From positions 1-6,268 of the forward strand of contig WGBH01000231.1 in assembly GCA_015494435.1 (NCBI GenBank): 6,268 nucleotides of DNA, read 5' to 3'. The notes beneath the pieces are model-generated. The model saw only the letters and a list, made by a program, of their open reading frames with translations, was not told the DNA's origin and searched no databases. Positions 1 to 6,159 of this stretch are shown here, in pieces (positions within the stretch are counted from its first letter, which is position 1; the number at the start of each line of letters is the position of its first letter). Source of the stretch: Thiotrichaceae bacterium (GTDB lineage: Bacteria; Pseudomonadota; Gammaproteobacteria; Thiotrichales; Thiotrichaceae). The translations under genes were made by a program, and so were the position numbers.

Positions 1-233
1 ATGGTATATCTTCCCGAATGGAAGTTGAGCTACTTAAAATGAATGACTTAAGGGGAAAATCAAAAATAATGTATCCAGTAAAAATCATACTTTGTGGTGG
101 AGATGCAAAAATATTGCAACCCTATCTTAATCAATCAACACAACGAGAAGATGACTGGCTAATGCAAGGATTACAATTAATTGCAGAATTTAGCACCTTA
201 AAATCAATCACTAAGCCTTCTGTCGTGGAATAA
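1..233 (+). CDS. coaX: Type III pantothenate kinase, C-terminal fragment
   Basis: This is the last 76 codons of a gene that enters from the left edge; the reading frame is open from base 3, so the ATG at 18 is an internal Met rather than the start. CoaX phosphorylates pantothenate, the first committed step of coenzyme A synthesis, in the cytoplasm. The family is recognised from its C-terminal signature: a beta strand (VKIILCGGDA, with GGDA at bases 96-107), a short spacer, then DDWLMQGLQLIAE, matching the usual 'GGDA…dLvL.GL..ia' ending. The catalytic N-terminal part and the ATP-binding and pantothenate-binding residues lie outside the window, so integrity of the enzyme cannot be judged. The stop is followed after 5 bases by a SPOR-like gene, an order familiar from gammaproteobacteria such as pseudomonads, which supports the call. 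The family call rests on only about one third of the protein. Confidence 0.82.
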   Translation, partial: GISSRMEVELLKMNDLRGKSKIMYPVKIILCGGDAKILQPYLNQSTQREDDWLMQGLQLIAEFSTLKSITKPSVVE

Positions 234-238
234 CAACT

Positions 239-892
239 ATGCGTCTATTGATTGTTGTGTTGCTATTTGCAAATATTGCCTACTTCGTTATGGTTTTTCT
301 ACTGGCTAACCCCACGTATACACCGCCGACTGCTAGTAAAGCAGGTATTCCGTCCATTGAGCTAATAGAAGATAAGGTAAATTCAAATATGTCTTCAACA
401 AAAAGCGCCCTCTGTTATACCGTAGGGCCTTATAATAGTGAAAAAGCGACTCAACTCGTTGCTAAGAAACTAAAAAAAATAGGTTTATCGGTTAATATTT
501 TGCGTCAAAAAACAAAAGATACCCTAAACTATTTAGTTTATTTAGTCGCACAGGAAAGTCGTGAGGATGCGCTTAAAATTATTGAGGATATTAAGAGGTT
601 TGATGATAGTAACAAGTTTGATGCAAAAAAATATCATTTAATTGAATCTGGCCCTTATAAAAATGCGATTTCCTTCGGCTTTTTTGATGATTTAAATAAA
701 GCACGTCGCCATTCTGAATATATCCGTTATCTTGGCTACGATGCCCGTTATACCGAACAAAAGGCAGTGCGGGAAATATTTTGGCTCAATTATGATGAGC
801 AACCTAATCAAAATGTTCCTGTTTTGAAATGGAGTAAAGAAATTGATCCAAGCTCATCGGTTCAAAAAATTTCGCGTTCGTGTGAGTTCTAA
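239..892 (+). CDS. Membrane-anchored SPOR-like periplasmic protein
   Basis: The 217-residue product has one hydrophobic segment at about residues 3-23 after a single Arg, then a Pro/Thr-rich linker (about 24-55). This predicts an inner-membrane anchor with the rest in the periplasm. Residues 59-110 (CYTVGPYNSEKA…, then YLVYLVAQ) and 132-185 (YHLIESGPYKNAISFGFF, …YIRYLGYDAR, …FWLNY) have the strand-helix pattern and the 'S.G.F…A......L...G' spacing of SPOR domains, which bind peptidoglycan stripped of stem peptides. It resembles the SPOR-domain protein found next to coaX in pseudomonads. The ATG at 239 is chosen because it lies 5 bases after the coaX stop, starts the membrane segment directly, and has a weak GTGGAA purine run upstream at 225-230. 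Cys59 and Cys215 could form a disulfide. The exact role is unknown; a cell-envelope or division-site function is inferred only from the domain. Confidence 0.75.
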   Translation: MRLLIVVLLFANIAYFVMVFLLANPTYTPPTASKAGIPSIELIEDKVNSNMSSTKSALCYTVGPYNSEKATQLVAKKLKKIGLSVNILRQKTKDTLNYLVYLVAQESREDALKIIEDIKRFDDSNKFDAKKYHLIESGPYKNAISFGFFDDLNKARRHSEYIRYLGYDARYTEQKAVREIFWLNYDEQPNQNVPVLKWSKEIDPSSSVQKISRSCEF

Positions 893-916
893 CCTTCTCT
901 AAAAATAGGTAACTAT

Positions 917-2194
917 ATGAAATTCCTCCATGCCGCTGATCTTCACCTCGACAGTCCTTTGCGTGGTTTAGCACGTTATGAAGGCGCACCACTTGAGCAG
1001 ATTAGAGGGGCAACCCGTCAAGCTTTTGATAAACTGATAGAGCTTGCGATTAAAGAACAAGTTGATTTTGTACTACTAGCAGGAGATTTATACGATGGTG
1101 ATTGGAAGGACTATAATACAGGTCTTTATTTTATAAACTGTATGGGAAAGCTCAAACAAGCAGGAATTTCTGTTTATATGGTGTCTGGCAATCATGATGC
1201 TAGCAGTCAATTAAGTAAATCATTACGCTTACCTGAAAATACCCATTTATTTAATGCCCGCAAAGCAGAAACTATTTTTATAGAATCATTGCAAGTTGCC
1301 TTACATGGACAAAGTTTTATTAAAGGTAAAATTACCACTGATTTAAGCCAAAAATACCCTCAAGCTATTCCTGATTATTTTAATATTGGCTTATTACACA
1401 CCTCTTTGAATGGTCGTGAAGGACATGATACTTATGCGCCTTGTACCTTGGAAGGCTTAAAACAAAAGCACTATCAATATTGGGCATTAGGACATGTGCA
1501 TCAGCGTGAAGTGCTAAGCGAAGAACCGTGGATTGTATTTTCAGGCAATCTTCAAGGTCGCCATATTCGTGAAAGTGACCAACAAGGCAAAGGCTGTACT
1601 TTAGTGGAAGTGGAGCAACAACAGATTATTCGGGTAGAACATAAACCGCTGGATGTATTGCGCTGGTTTACCTGCACCCTTGATGCAACAGATTGTGATT
1701 CCGTCGATGCCATTTTAGAAGCGGTAGAACAGGCACTTTTAGACAAACAAGCCGATCATCCTCAGCATTTTCTGGCGATTCGTTTGATTATTCAAGGTCA
1801 AAGTCCCGTGCATCATGAGTTACAAGCACGGATTGATTACTGGCAACAAGAATTTCGCGCTTTAGCCAATGTTCTGGGTAATCTTTGGTTAGAAAAAATT
1901 CAAATTAAAACCACAGCGGTGATTAATCCAGAGCAAGCATTGCAAGCTGAAGGTTCAATTGGTGATTTATTGCGTTATTTACACCTTAATGAAACAGAAG
2001 AACCAGAGGATGAGGAAGGTTTGCAACAATGGTTAACTGAAATATTGCACACGCTACCGCTACCAGAAGAATATTTACAAGGGGAAGAGTATTTTAATCT
2101 TAAAAATACTGAACAATGGAAGGATTTACAACAAAGCGCTAAAGCACATCTTTTCCAACTATTGCTTCAATCCACAGGTGAAAAACAATTATGA
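917..2194 (+). CDS. yhaO: YhaO/SbcD-family metallophosphoesterase DNA repair nuclease
   Basis: The 425-residue protein is a calcineurin-like two-metal phosphoesterase of the SbcD/Mre11 group. All metal-binding motifs are visible in order: D8-x-H10 (HAADLHLDSP), GD at 56-57 (LLAGDLYDG), GNHD at 91-94, H161 (LLHTSL), and GHVH at 192-195. The SGNLQGRHIRE block at 209-219 is typical of the YhaO branch and separates it from classical SbcD. Its length is close to Bacillus YhaO (about 400 residues). The C-terminal third (about 245-425) should be the capping and ATPase-contact region. By family knowledge it would cut DNA ends or hairpins with Mn2+ under control of the partner ATPase encoded immediately downstream. 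The ATG at 917 has AGGT at 907-910 with 6-base spacing and gives the standard MKFLHAADLH N-terminus. It lies 24 bases after the SPOR gene with no visible promoter, and its stop overlaps the next start. No active-site residue appears to be missing. Confidence 0.92.
   Translation: MKFLHAADLHLDSPLRGLARYEGAPLEQIRGATRQAFDKLIELAIKEQVDFVLLAGDLYDGDWKDYNTGLYFINCMGKLKQAGISVYMVSGNHDASSQLSKSLRLPENTHLFNARKAETIFIESLQVALHGQSFIKGKITTDLSQKYPQAIPDYFNIGLLHTSLNGREGHDTYAPCTLEGLKQKHYQYWALGHVHQREVLSEEPWIVFSGNLQGRHIRESDQQGKGCTLVEVEQQQIIRVEHKPLDVLRWFTCTLDATDCDSVDAILEAVEQALLDKQADHPQHFLAIRLIIQGQSPVHHELQARIDYWQQEFRALANVLGNLWLEKIQIKTTAVINPEQALQAEGSIGDLLRYLHLNETEEPEDEEGLQQWLTEILHTLPLPEEYLQGEEYFNLKNTEQWKDLQQSAKAHLFQLLLQSTGEKQL
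2174..2194 (+). promoter_or_regulatory. Translational coupling site between nuclease and ATPase genes
   Basis: The TGA stop of the nuclease gene (2192-2194) overlaps the ATG of the ATPase gene (2191-2193) as ATGA. A Shine-Dalgarno-like AGGTG lies at 2176-2180, 10 bases before the start and inside the nuclease coding sequence. This arrangement normally lets terminating ribosomes restart on the next gene and keeps the two subunits in proportion. Coupling itself is inferred from the layout. Confidence 0.7.
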
Positions 2195-5100
2195 AATTGC
2201 TTGAACTAAATATCGAAGCCTTTGGCCCTTTCACTCAAAAGAAGCTTATTTTTTCACCCAAAAATCCATCTACCAATGCTAAAAAGGAAAAAGGCGGATT
2301 ACATCTTATTTATGGTAAAAATGAAGCAGGGAAAAGTGCTTGTTTACGCGCTTTAAAAGCATTGCTGTATGGTGTTCCTCCCCGTACCACTGATAATTTT
2401 TTACATATCAATAATAAATTGCGTATCAGTGCTAAATTACAACATTCTACAGGGGATACCTTATTTATTCGTAGACGCAAAGGACGTTTAAACACACTCT
2501 CAGATGAAGAGAATAATGTACTCGATGATGCAGTTCTAGCCCCTTACTTACAAGGTTTAAACCAAACTCTATTTGAAACCCTATTTGGCTTAGATCACTT
2601 CGCTTTAGTCAAAGGGGGCGAGGCAATGCTAACCCAACAAGGCGAAGTGGGACAGGCATTATTTTCCGCAGGCATGGGGATTGCTAATTTACGTCAACTA
2701 TCGCAAGGCTTAGAAGAAGAAGCAAAAACTTTATATGCACCAAGAGGCAAAAAACCTGAAATTAACACCTTACTAGCTGAGTATAAACAACGTTTAAAAC
2801 AAATTAGAGAACACTCTTTATCTGCATTGCAATGGCAAAAGCAACGCAAGCAATTAGATAATTTAGAACAACAATTACAAACACAGTCCGACCAACTCAA
2901 TACCATCAAACAAGAACATGATCATTTAAAACAACTACAAATAATTAAGAAATTATTTGTAGAACGCAATCAATTACAAATACAATTAGCTGATTTAGGG
3001 ACTGTTCCACATTTATCCGACAATTTCACTACACAAAGAATTCAAGCCTTAAAAACACTCGCAGATAATCAGCAACAAATTGATCGTATTAGCAAAGAAC
3101 TAAAACAATTAAACCAAGAACAAAGCCAGATTCATCTGAATAAAACACTTTTGAAAATGGCTATACCACTTGAATATTTGCAACAAAAAGTCAGTGGTTA
3201 TATTAAGAATCAACGTGAATTAAACCATAATCAACAACAACAACAGAGTTTAGCTGCCCAAAATAAGCAATTATTATTATTTCTCTCACCAGAATTAGCT
3301 CAGTCATCAAACAGTGATGCAGAAGAAAGTTTATTCCCCTTTTTTAATAAAAGTAAACAACTTCGTGCCTTAGCACAACAACAAATAAGCTTGCAAACCG
3401 CACGACAACACGCAAAAGCGCAACAGAAAAAAGCGCAGTCAAATCTCAATAAGGCACAACAAGCATTACACCAGCTCCCTACGTTATACGATACAAAAGC
3501 ATTACGCTATAGTATTAAACGCGCTCGTGAACAAGGCGATTTAGAGCAAAAACGTCAAGATCTTATTCGTCATTATGAAAAGCAATGCGCTGATTGTAAG
3601 CGAGACATCCAACGCCTTGGCTTAGCTTGTGAGGATTTAAATCTATTGGATGTATTGCCTATTCCATCAATGGAAACAGTGGAGCGTTTTAAAAAAGAAT
3701 TTCAGCAAAATAAAGACCATCTTAATCAATACCTAGCGCAACAAAATGATGCTCAACAACGACAGCAACAATTAGAAGGAGAATTAAAGGCATTAACACT
3801 CAGTGGTGACGTACCAACAGAACAGGCATTAACAGCGGCACGAAAGCAACGTGAACAACTATGGAAAACTATTCGTAACCTCACATTAAATCCTAAAGAA
3901 CAACAAGGTTTAGAACAAAAACTTACTCTATTAAATAAATTTGAACAACATATCAATACAGTTGATCAACTCGCAGATCGCTTACGCCGTGAAAGCGAAC
4001 GGGTGCATAAACAGGCCGATTTATTAGCTCAAAAAGAAATCAATAATACGCAATTAATAAGTATTGCTAAAAACCTTGAACAATTATTAGAGCAACAAAC
4101 AAAATTAAAAATAAAATGGAAAACACTCTGGAAAAAAACAACACTTGATCCATTGCCCCCCAAAGAAATGAGTGCATGGCTACGCAATTTACAGCGTTTA
4201 CAAGATCAAGTCAGCACATTAAATCAATCATTACAAGATTTAGAAGATTTTAATCAATATTATTATGAAATCTGCCGTTTAATTGAAGAAAGTTTGCATT
4301 ATACAGGCGGAATCGTAGGGGGGTTAAAAAGCAGTGAATACGAAAGCATTGATTGGTTATTAGAACAGGCGGAGCAACGCCTAGACATATTGGAACATAA
4401 TGCCAGAGAGAAAAAACAATTAAAGAAAGAAATTATCAATCAAACAGAAGCTTTAAACATTGAAACAGAAGCTTATCAACAAGCAGATAAAAAATGGCAA
4501 CAATGGCAACAACAGTGGCATACCTTGCTAGAGCCTTTAGGTTTAAGTGAAAATAGCCTCAGCATTGAAATTAATGAGCTATTAGATAAGGTCATTGAGT
4601 GGTTTAATAATCGTGAAAAATTGTTAAAACTAACCGAAAAAGCGCAACTTTTACAGACAGAACAAAATGATTTTGAAATTGACTACCAAGCGTTAAAAGA
4701 TCAACTAACAAGTGATGATGAAGTAATCGATTTATCTCCTGATCAATGGATAAAACAACAATATCATGCCCTAAAACAACAACTTCAACTCCAACATAAT
4801 TTACAGCGCTTACAAGAAAAACAACAAGAAAAACAAGTCCATCAACAACAACTACAAACAGAGTTAAAAGCCAGTCAAAACCTCTTAATCACACTTTGCA
4901 AAGAAGCTAATTGTGAACAAATTGAATCTTTAGAAGATATAGAACAACGAGTTGAACAAGTAAAAAGCTTAAAAACAGAACTCAAACATTTGCAACAACG
5001 CATTAATGAACATTGTGGGACTTACAAATTAGAAGAATTAGAAGCACAACTAGACGATTATCAAGCCGAAGAATTAAAAGATGCATTAGACACATTAGCA

Positions 5101-5757
5101 CTCAAAATTAGTGAGCAAGAACAACAACGTGACCAACTTAATAAAGAACATGGCCGTTTAGCCGAGCAATTACACCAAAGTGAAACACAATCAGGAGCCG
5201 TTGATAGCTCCAACGAAAAACACGCCATTTTGGCGCAAATGAGTGATAAAGTTCAAATCTATTTGCGCCAACGTTTAGCTGAACACATTTTAAAACAATA
5301 TATCGAACGCTATCGACAACAGCATCAAGGGCCTGTATTAAAACGCGCAGGTGAATACTTCGCTACCCTCAGTTGTCACTCTTTTCAAGGCTTGGGAATT
5401 GATTATAATGCACATGACCAAGCGATTTTAATGGGACAGCGCAAAAATAATGAGTTTATTGCCATTGAAGCCATGAGTGATGGTACACGGGATCAATTAT
5501 ATCTTGCCCTGCGTCTAGCATCTTTAGAACAGCATGTGCGTAATGCTGAACCCCTACCCTTTATTTTAGATGATATTTTAATTAACTTTGATAATGAACG
5601 AGCGCTAGCAGGTTTAAATGCACTCTCTCAGCTAGCACAAACAACACAAGTTATTCTATTCACCCATCACCAACATATGATTGATTTATTTTTACAACAA
5701 AAACAACAGAAACAGGATTTTATGCTACATACCTTAGGAGTAGGGCAAAGGCATTAA
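2191..5757 (+). CDS. yhaN: YhaN/SbcC/Rad50-like coiled-coil ATPase
   Basis: The 1188-residue SMC-like ATPase is the presumed partner of the upstream nuclease. The N-terminal ATPase half (about 1-165) starts MKLLELNIEAFGPF and carries Walker A GKNEAGKS at 42-49, followed by the AAA_27/YhaN-like LFETLFGLDHFAL block at 128-139. Residues about 165-1040 are long, glutamine- and leucine-rich coiled coil with Trp-containing breaks near 643-665 and 769-776. The C-terminal half has an ABC-signature equivalent SDGTRDQ at 1096-1102, Walker B FILDD at 1124-1128, a D-loop-like NFDNER at 1132-1137 and the switch histidine H1159 (LFTHH). ATP-driven head engagement is expected to open DNA to the nuclease. 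A CxxC (C466, C469) occurs but is off-centre. It is about 225 residues longer than Bacillus YhaN (about 960). The ATG at 2191 overlaps the nuclease stop as ATGA, with AGGTG at 2176-2180, suggesting translational coupling. The frame is intact throughout. Confidence 0.92.
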   Translation: MKLLELNIEAFGPFTQKKLIFSPKNPSTNAKKEKGGLHLIYGKNEAGKSACLRALKALLYGVPPRTTDNFLHINNKLRISAKLQHSTGDTLFIRRRKGRLNTLSDEENNVLDDAVLAPYLQGLNQTLFETLFGLDHFALVKGGEAMLTQQGEVGQALFSAGMGIANLRQLSQGLEEEAKTLYAPRGKKPEINTLLAEYKQRLKQIREHSLSALQWQKQRKQLDNLEQQLQTQSDQLNTIKQEHDHLKQLQIIKKLFVERNQLQIQLADLGTVPHLSDNFTTQRIQALKTLADNQQQIDRISKELKQLNQEQSQIHLNKTLLKMAIPLEYLQQKVSGYIKNQRELNHNQQQQQSLAAQNKQLLLFLSPELAQSSNSDAEESLFPFFNKSKQLRALAQQQISLQTARQHAKAQQKKAQSNLNKAQQALHQLPTLYDTKALRYSIKRAREQGDLEQKRQDLIRHYEKQCADCKRDIQRLGLACEDLNLLDVLPIPSMETVERFKKEFQQNKDHLNQYLAQQNDAQQRQQQLEGELKALTLSGDVPTEQALTAARKQREQLWKTIRNLTLNPKEQQGLEQKLTLLNKFEQHINTVDQLADRLRRESERVHKQADLLAQKEINNTQLISIAKNLEQLLEQQTKLKIKWKTLWKKTTLDPLPPKEMSAWLRNLQRLQDQVSTLNQSLQDLEDFNQYYYEICRLIEESLHYTGGIVGGLKSSEYESIDWLLEQAEQRLDILEHNAREKKQLKKEIINQTEALNIETEAYQQADKKWQQWQQQWHTLLEPLGLSENSLSIEINELLDKVIEWFNNREKLLKLTEKAQLLQTEQNDFEIDYQALKDQLTSDDEVIDLSPDQWIKQQYHALKQQLQLQHNLQRLQEKQQEKQVHQQQLQTELKASQNLLITLCKEANCEQIESLEDIEQRVEQVKSLKTELKHLQQRINEHCGTYKLEELEAQLDDYQAEELKDALDTLALKISEQEQQRDQLNKEHGRLAEQLHQSETQSGAVDSSNEKHAILAQMSDKVQIYLRQRLAEHILKQYIERYRQQHQGPVLKRAGEYFATLSCHSFQGLGIDYNAHDQAILMGQRKNNEFIAIEAMSDGTRDQLYLALRLASLEQHVRNAEPLPFILDDILINFDNERALAGLNALSQLAQTTQVILFTHHQHMIDLFLQQKQQKQDFMLHTLGVGQRH

Positions 5758-5770
5758 AATATTGAAAAAT

Positions 5771-5800
5771 ATAAGCAAGTTAGAAACAATTACTTGTTAT
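5771..5800 (+). terminator. Weak candidate terminator hairpin after the ATPase gene
   Basis: ATAA-G-CAAGT (5771-5780) can pair with ACTTGTTAT (5792-5800), giving a nine-pair stem with one bulged G and an 11-base loop, 13 bases after the ATPase stop. The stem has only two G-C pairs and no uninterrupted T run directly follows; the nearest are five-T runs at about 5817-5821 and 5828-5832. It is placed correctly for a terminator, but intrinsic termination here is doubtful. Confidence 0.2.
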
Positions 5801-5901
5801 TTAACATGAAATCGAATTTTTGTAATCTTTTTAGGTTTGGGGATTGCAGGGAATATTGTCTCAATAGTATGGACTCCTCCCTTTCATAAGTACTTTGTCT
5901 C

Positions 5902-5925
5902 GTTCCCAAATGGGAATTTGGGAAC
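5902..5925. repeat. GTTCCCAAAT hairpin repeat with GGGA tetraloop
   Basis: The arms GTTCCCAAAT (5902-5911) and ATTTGGGAAC (5916-5925) are a perfect 10-bp inverted repeat around GGGA, which fits the GNRA tetraloop class. The flanks extend it imperfectly: CTC before and AAG after differ from a perfect CTCG…CGAG ending by one base, and TACTT (5891-5895) can pair with AAGTA (5926-5930) to give an outer stem. Similar GTTCCCAA…TTGGGAAC units are, from memory, dispersed intergenic repeats in Beggiatoa-like bacteria and some cyanobacteria. Only one copy is in this window, so its repeat nature is inferred. It could also act as an RNA hairpin that stabilises or ends the upstream transcript. Confidence 0.65.
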
Positions 5926-5937
5926 AAGTAAATTTTA

Positions 5938-5972
5938 GCTTCGTGCAATGCGCATCTTAGCCGACCTACCGC
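5938..5972. repeat. Possible dispersed-repeat fragment (GCTTCG…CCGACCTACC)
   Basis: This 35-bp block is clearly GC-richer than its AT-rich surroundings. It begins GCTTCGTGC, contains the 8-bp palindrome ATGCGCAT (5948-5955), and ends CCGACCTACC. The end matches the edge of the widespread 'GGTAGGTCGG…' intergenic repeat family of proteobacteria as I remember it. The usual inverted partner arm is not preserved, so it would be a degenerate copy. It immediately follows the GTTCCCAAAT hairpin. Only a genome-wide copy count could confirm it. Confidence 0.3.
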
Positions 5973-6045
5973 GCTTATTTGTATTTCGTGTTTCAGCCGT
6001 ATCTAACAGATCTAAAACAACGACTCCAGAGAAATTACGTATAAA

Positions 6046-6081
6046 AATTTTATTTATTTAAACTATAAAATAAATAAAATT
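6046..6081. repeat. 14-bp AT-only inverted repeat upstream of the last gene
   Basis: AATTTTATTTATTT (6046-6059) and AAATAAATAAAATT (6068-6081) are perfect 14-bp inverted arms around an 8-base spacer (6060-6067). Both arms lack G and C. The element sits about 80-115 bases before the start at 6160, and a TATAAA sequence (6064-6069) overlaps its centre. It could be a dimeric regulator operator, a DNA-unwinding element or a weak RNA hairpin. AT-rich background makes chance AT palindromes more common, but 14 perfect pairs is long. Confidence 0.6.
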
Positions 6082-6110
6082 GCTAATTTTAACAATCTAT
6101 TCTAAATAAT
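6080..6110 (+). promoter_or_regulatory. Weak candidate promoter for the last gene
   Basis: TTGCTA (6080-6085) resembles a -35 box and AATAAT (6105-6110) a -10 box, with a 19-base spacer that is longer than ideal. Transcription would start near 6117, leaving a leader of about 43 bases before the ATG at 6160. A competing -10-like TATAAA lies at 6064-6069 without a good -35. In such AT-rich DNA these matches carry little weight; the stronger argument is that the following gene needs a promoter somewhere in this gap. Confidence 0.22.
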
Positions 6111-6147
6111 AATTTTTTTGATTAAAAAACAATCTACATCTAATGTT

Positions 6148-6153
6148 AAGGGG
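6148..6153 (+). promoter_or_regulatory. Strong ribosome-binding site
   Basis: AAGGGG at 6148-6153 lies 6 bases before the ATG at 6160. It is the best Shine-Dalgarno match in the window and is the main reason for accepting the partial gene that follows. Confidence 0.7.
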
Positions 6154-6159
6154 AAAAAC

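Larger units (their letters stand above)
5758..6159. other. Intergenic region, about 400 bp, no confident gene
   Basis: No plus-strand reading frame of convincing length lies here; the longest noted is a 27-codon ATG frame at 5806-5889. From left to right the region holds a weak AT hairpin (5771-5800), a strong GTTCCCAAAT hairpin (5902-5925), and a GC-richer repeat-like block (5938-5972). After these come a long AT-only inverted repeat (6046-6081) and A/T tracts leading to the ribosome-binding site at 6148. On the minus strand, two stop-bounded stretches without an ATG near their 5' ends (about 5801-5886 and 5935-6057) read as plausible protein tails and may be remnants of a decayed gene. It separates the end of the coaX-to-yhaN unit from a new transcription unit. 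Confidence 0.7.

Noticed and set aside
18..233. ATG-initiated 71-codon frame as a complete small gene
   Set aside because: The same frame is open to the window edge and the residues match the C-terminus of CoaX, so this ATG is internal.
804..992. Minus-strand open frame across the SPOR/nuclease junction
   Set aside because: It overlaps two well-supported plus-strand genes and has no recognisable motif.
1552..1746. Minus-strand open frame inside the nuclease gene
   Set aside because: Antisense to conserved coding sequence, Ser/Cys-rich composition typical of a shadow frame.
2310..2495. Minus-strand open frame inside the ATPase gene
   Set aside because: Antisense to the Walker A region; no independent evidence of coding.
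2694..2909. Minus-strand open frame in the ATPase coil region
   Set aside because: Cys/Ser-rich product arises from reading CAA/TTA-rich coil DNA backwards.
3232..3246. CAA microsatellite as a phase-variation switch
   Set aside because: Only five Gln codons, and slippage by whole codons would change length without shifting the frame.
3753..3956. Minus-strand open frame in the ATPase coil region
   Set aside because: Same cause: Cys-rich antisense of glutamine-rich coil.
917..5757. Nuclease plus SMC-like ATPase as an anti-phage defence system
   Set aside because: The motifs fit the ordinary YhaO/YhaN repair pair and the left neighbours are housekeeping genes. No other defence gene, mobile element or effector domain is visible, so a defence role is not supported here.
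5806..5889. Plus-strand 27-codon frame after the ATPase gene
   Set aside because: No ribosome-binding site, no motif, and the composition is not protein-like; the opposite strand reads better.
5902..5925. CRISPR repeat
   Set aside because: Only one copy, with no regularly spaced repeats and no cas genes.
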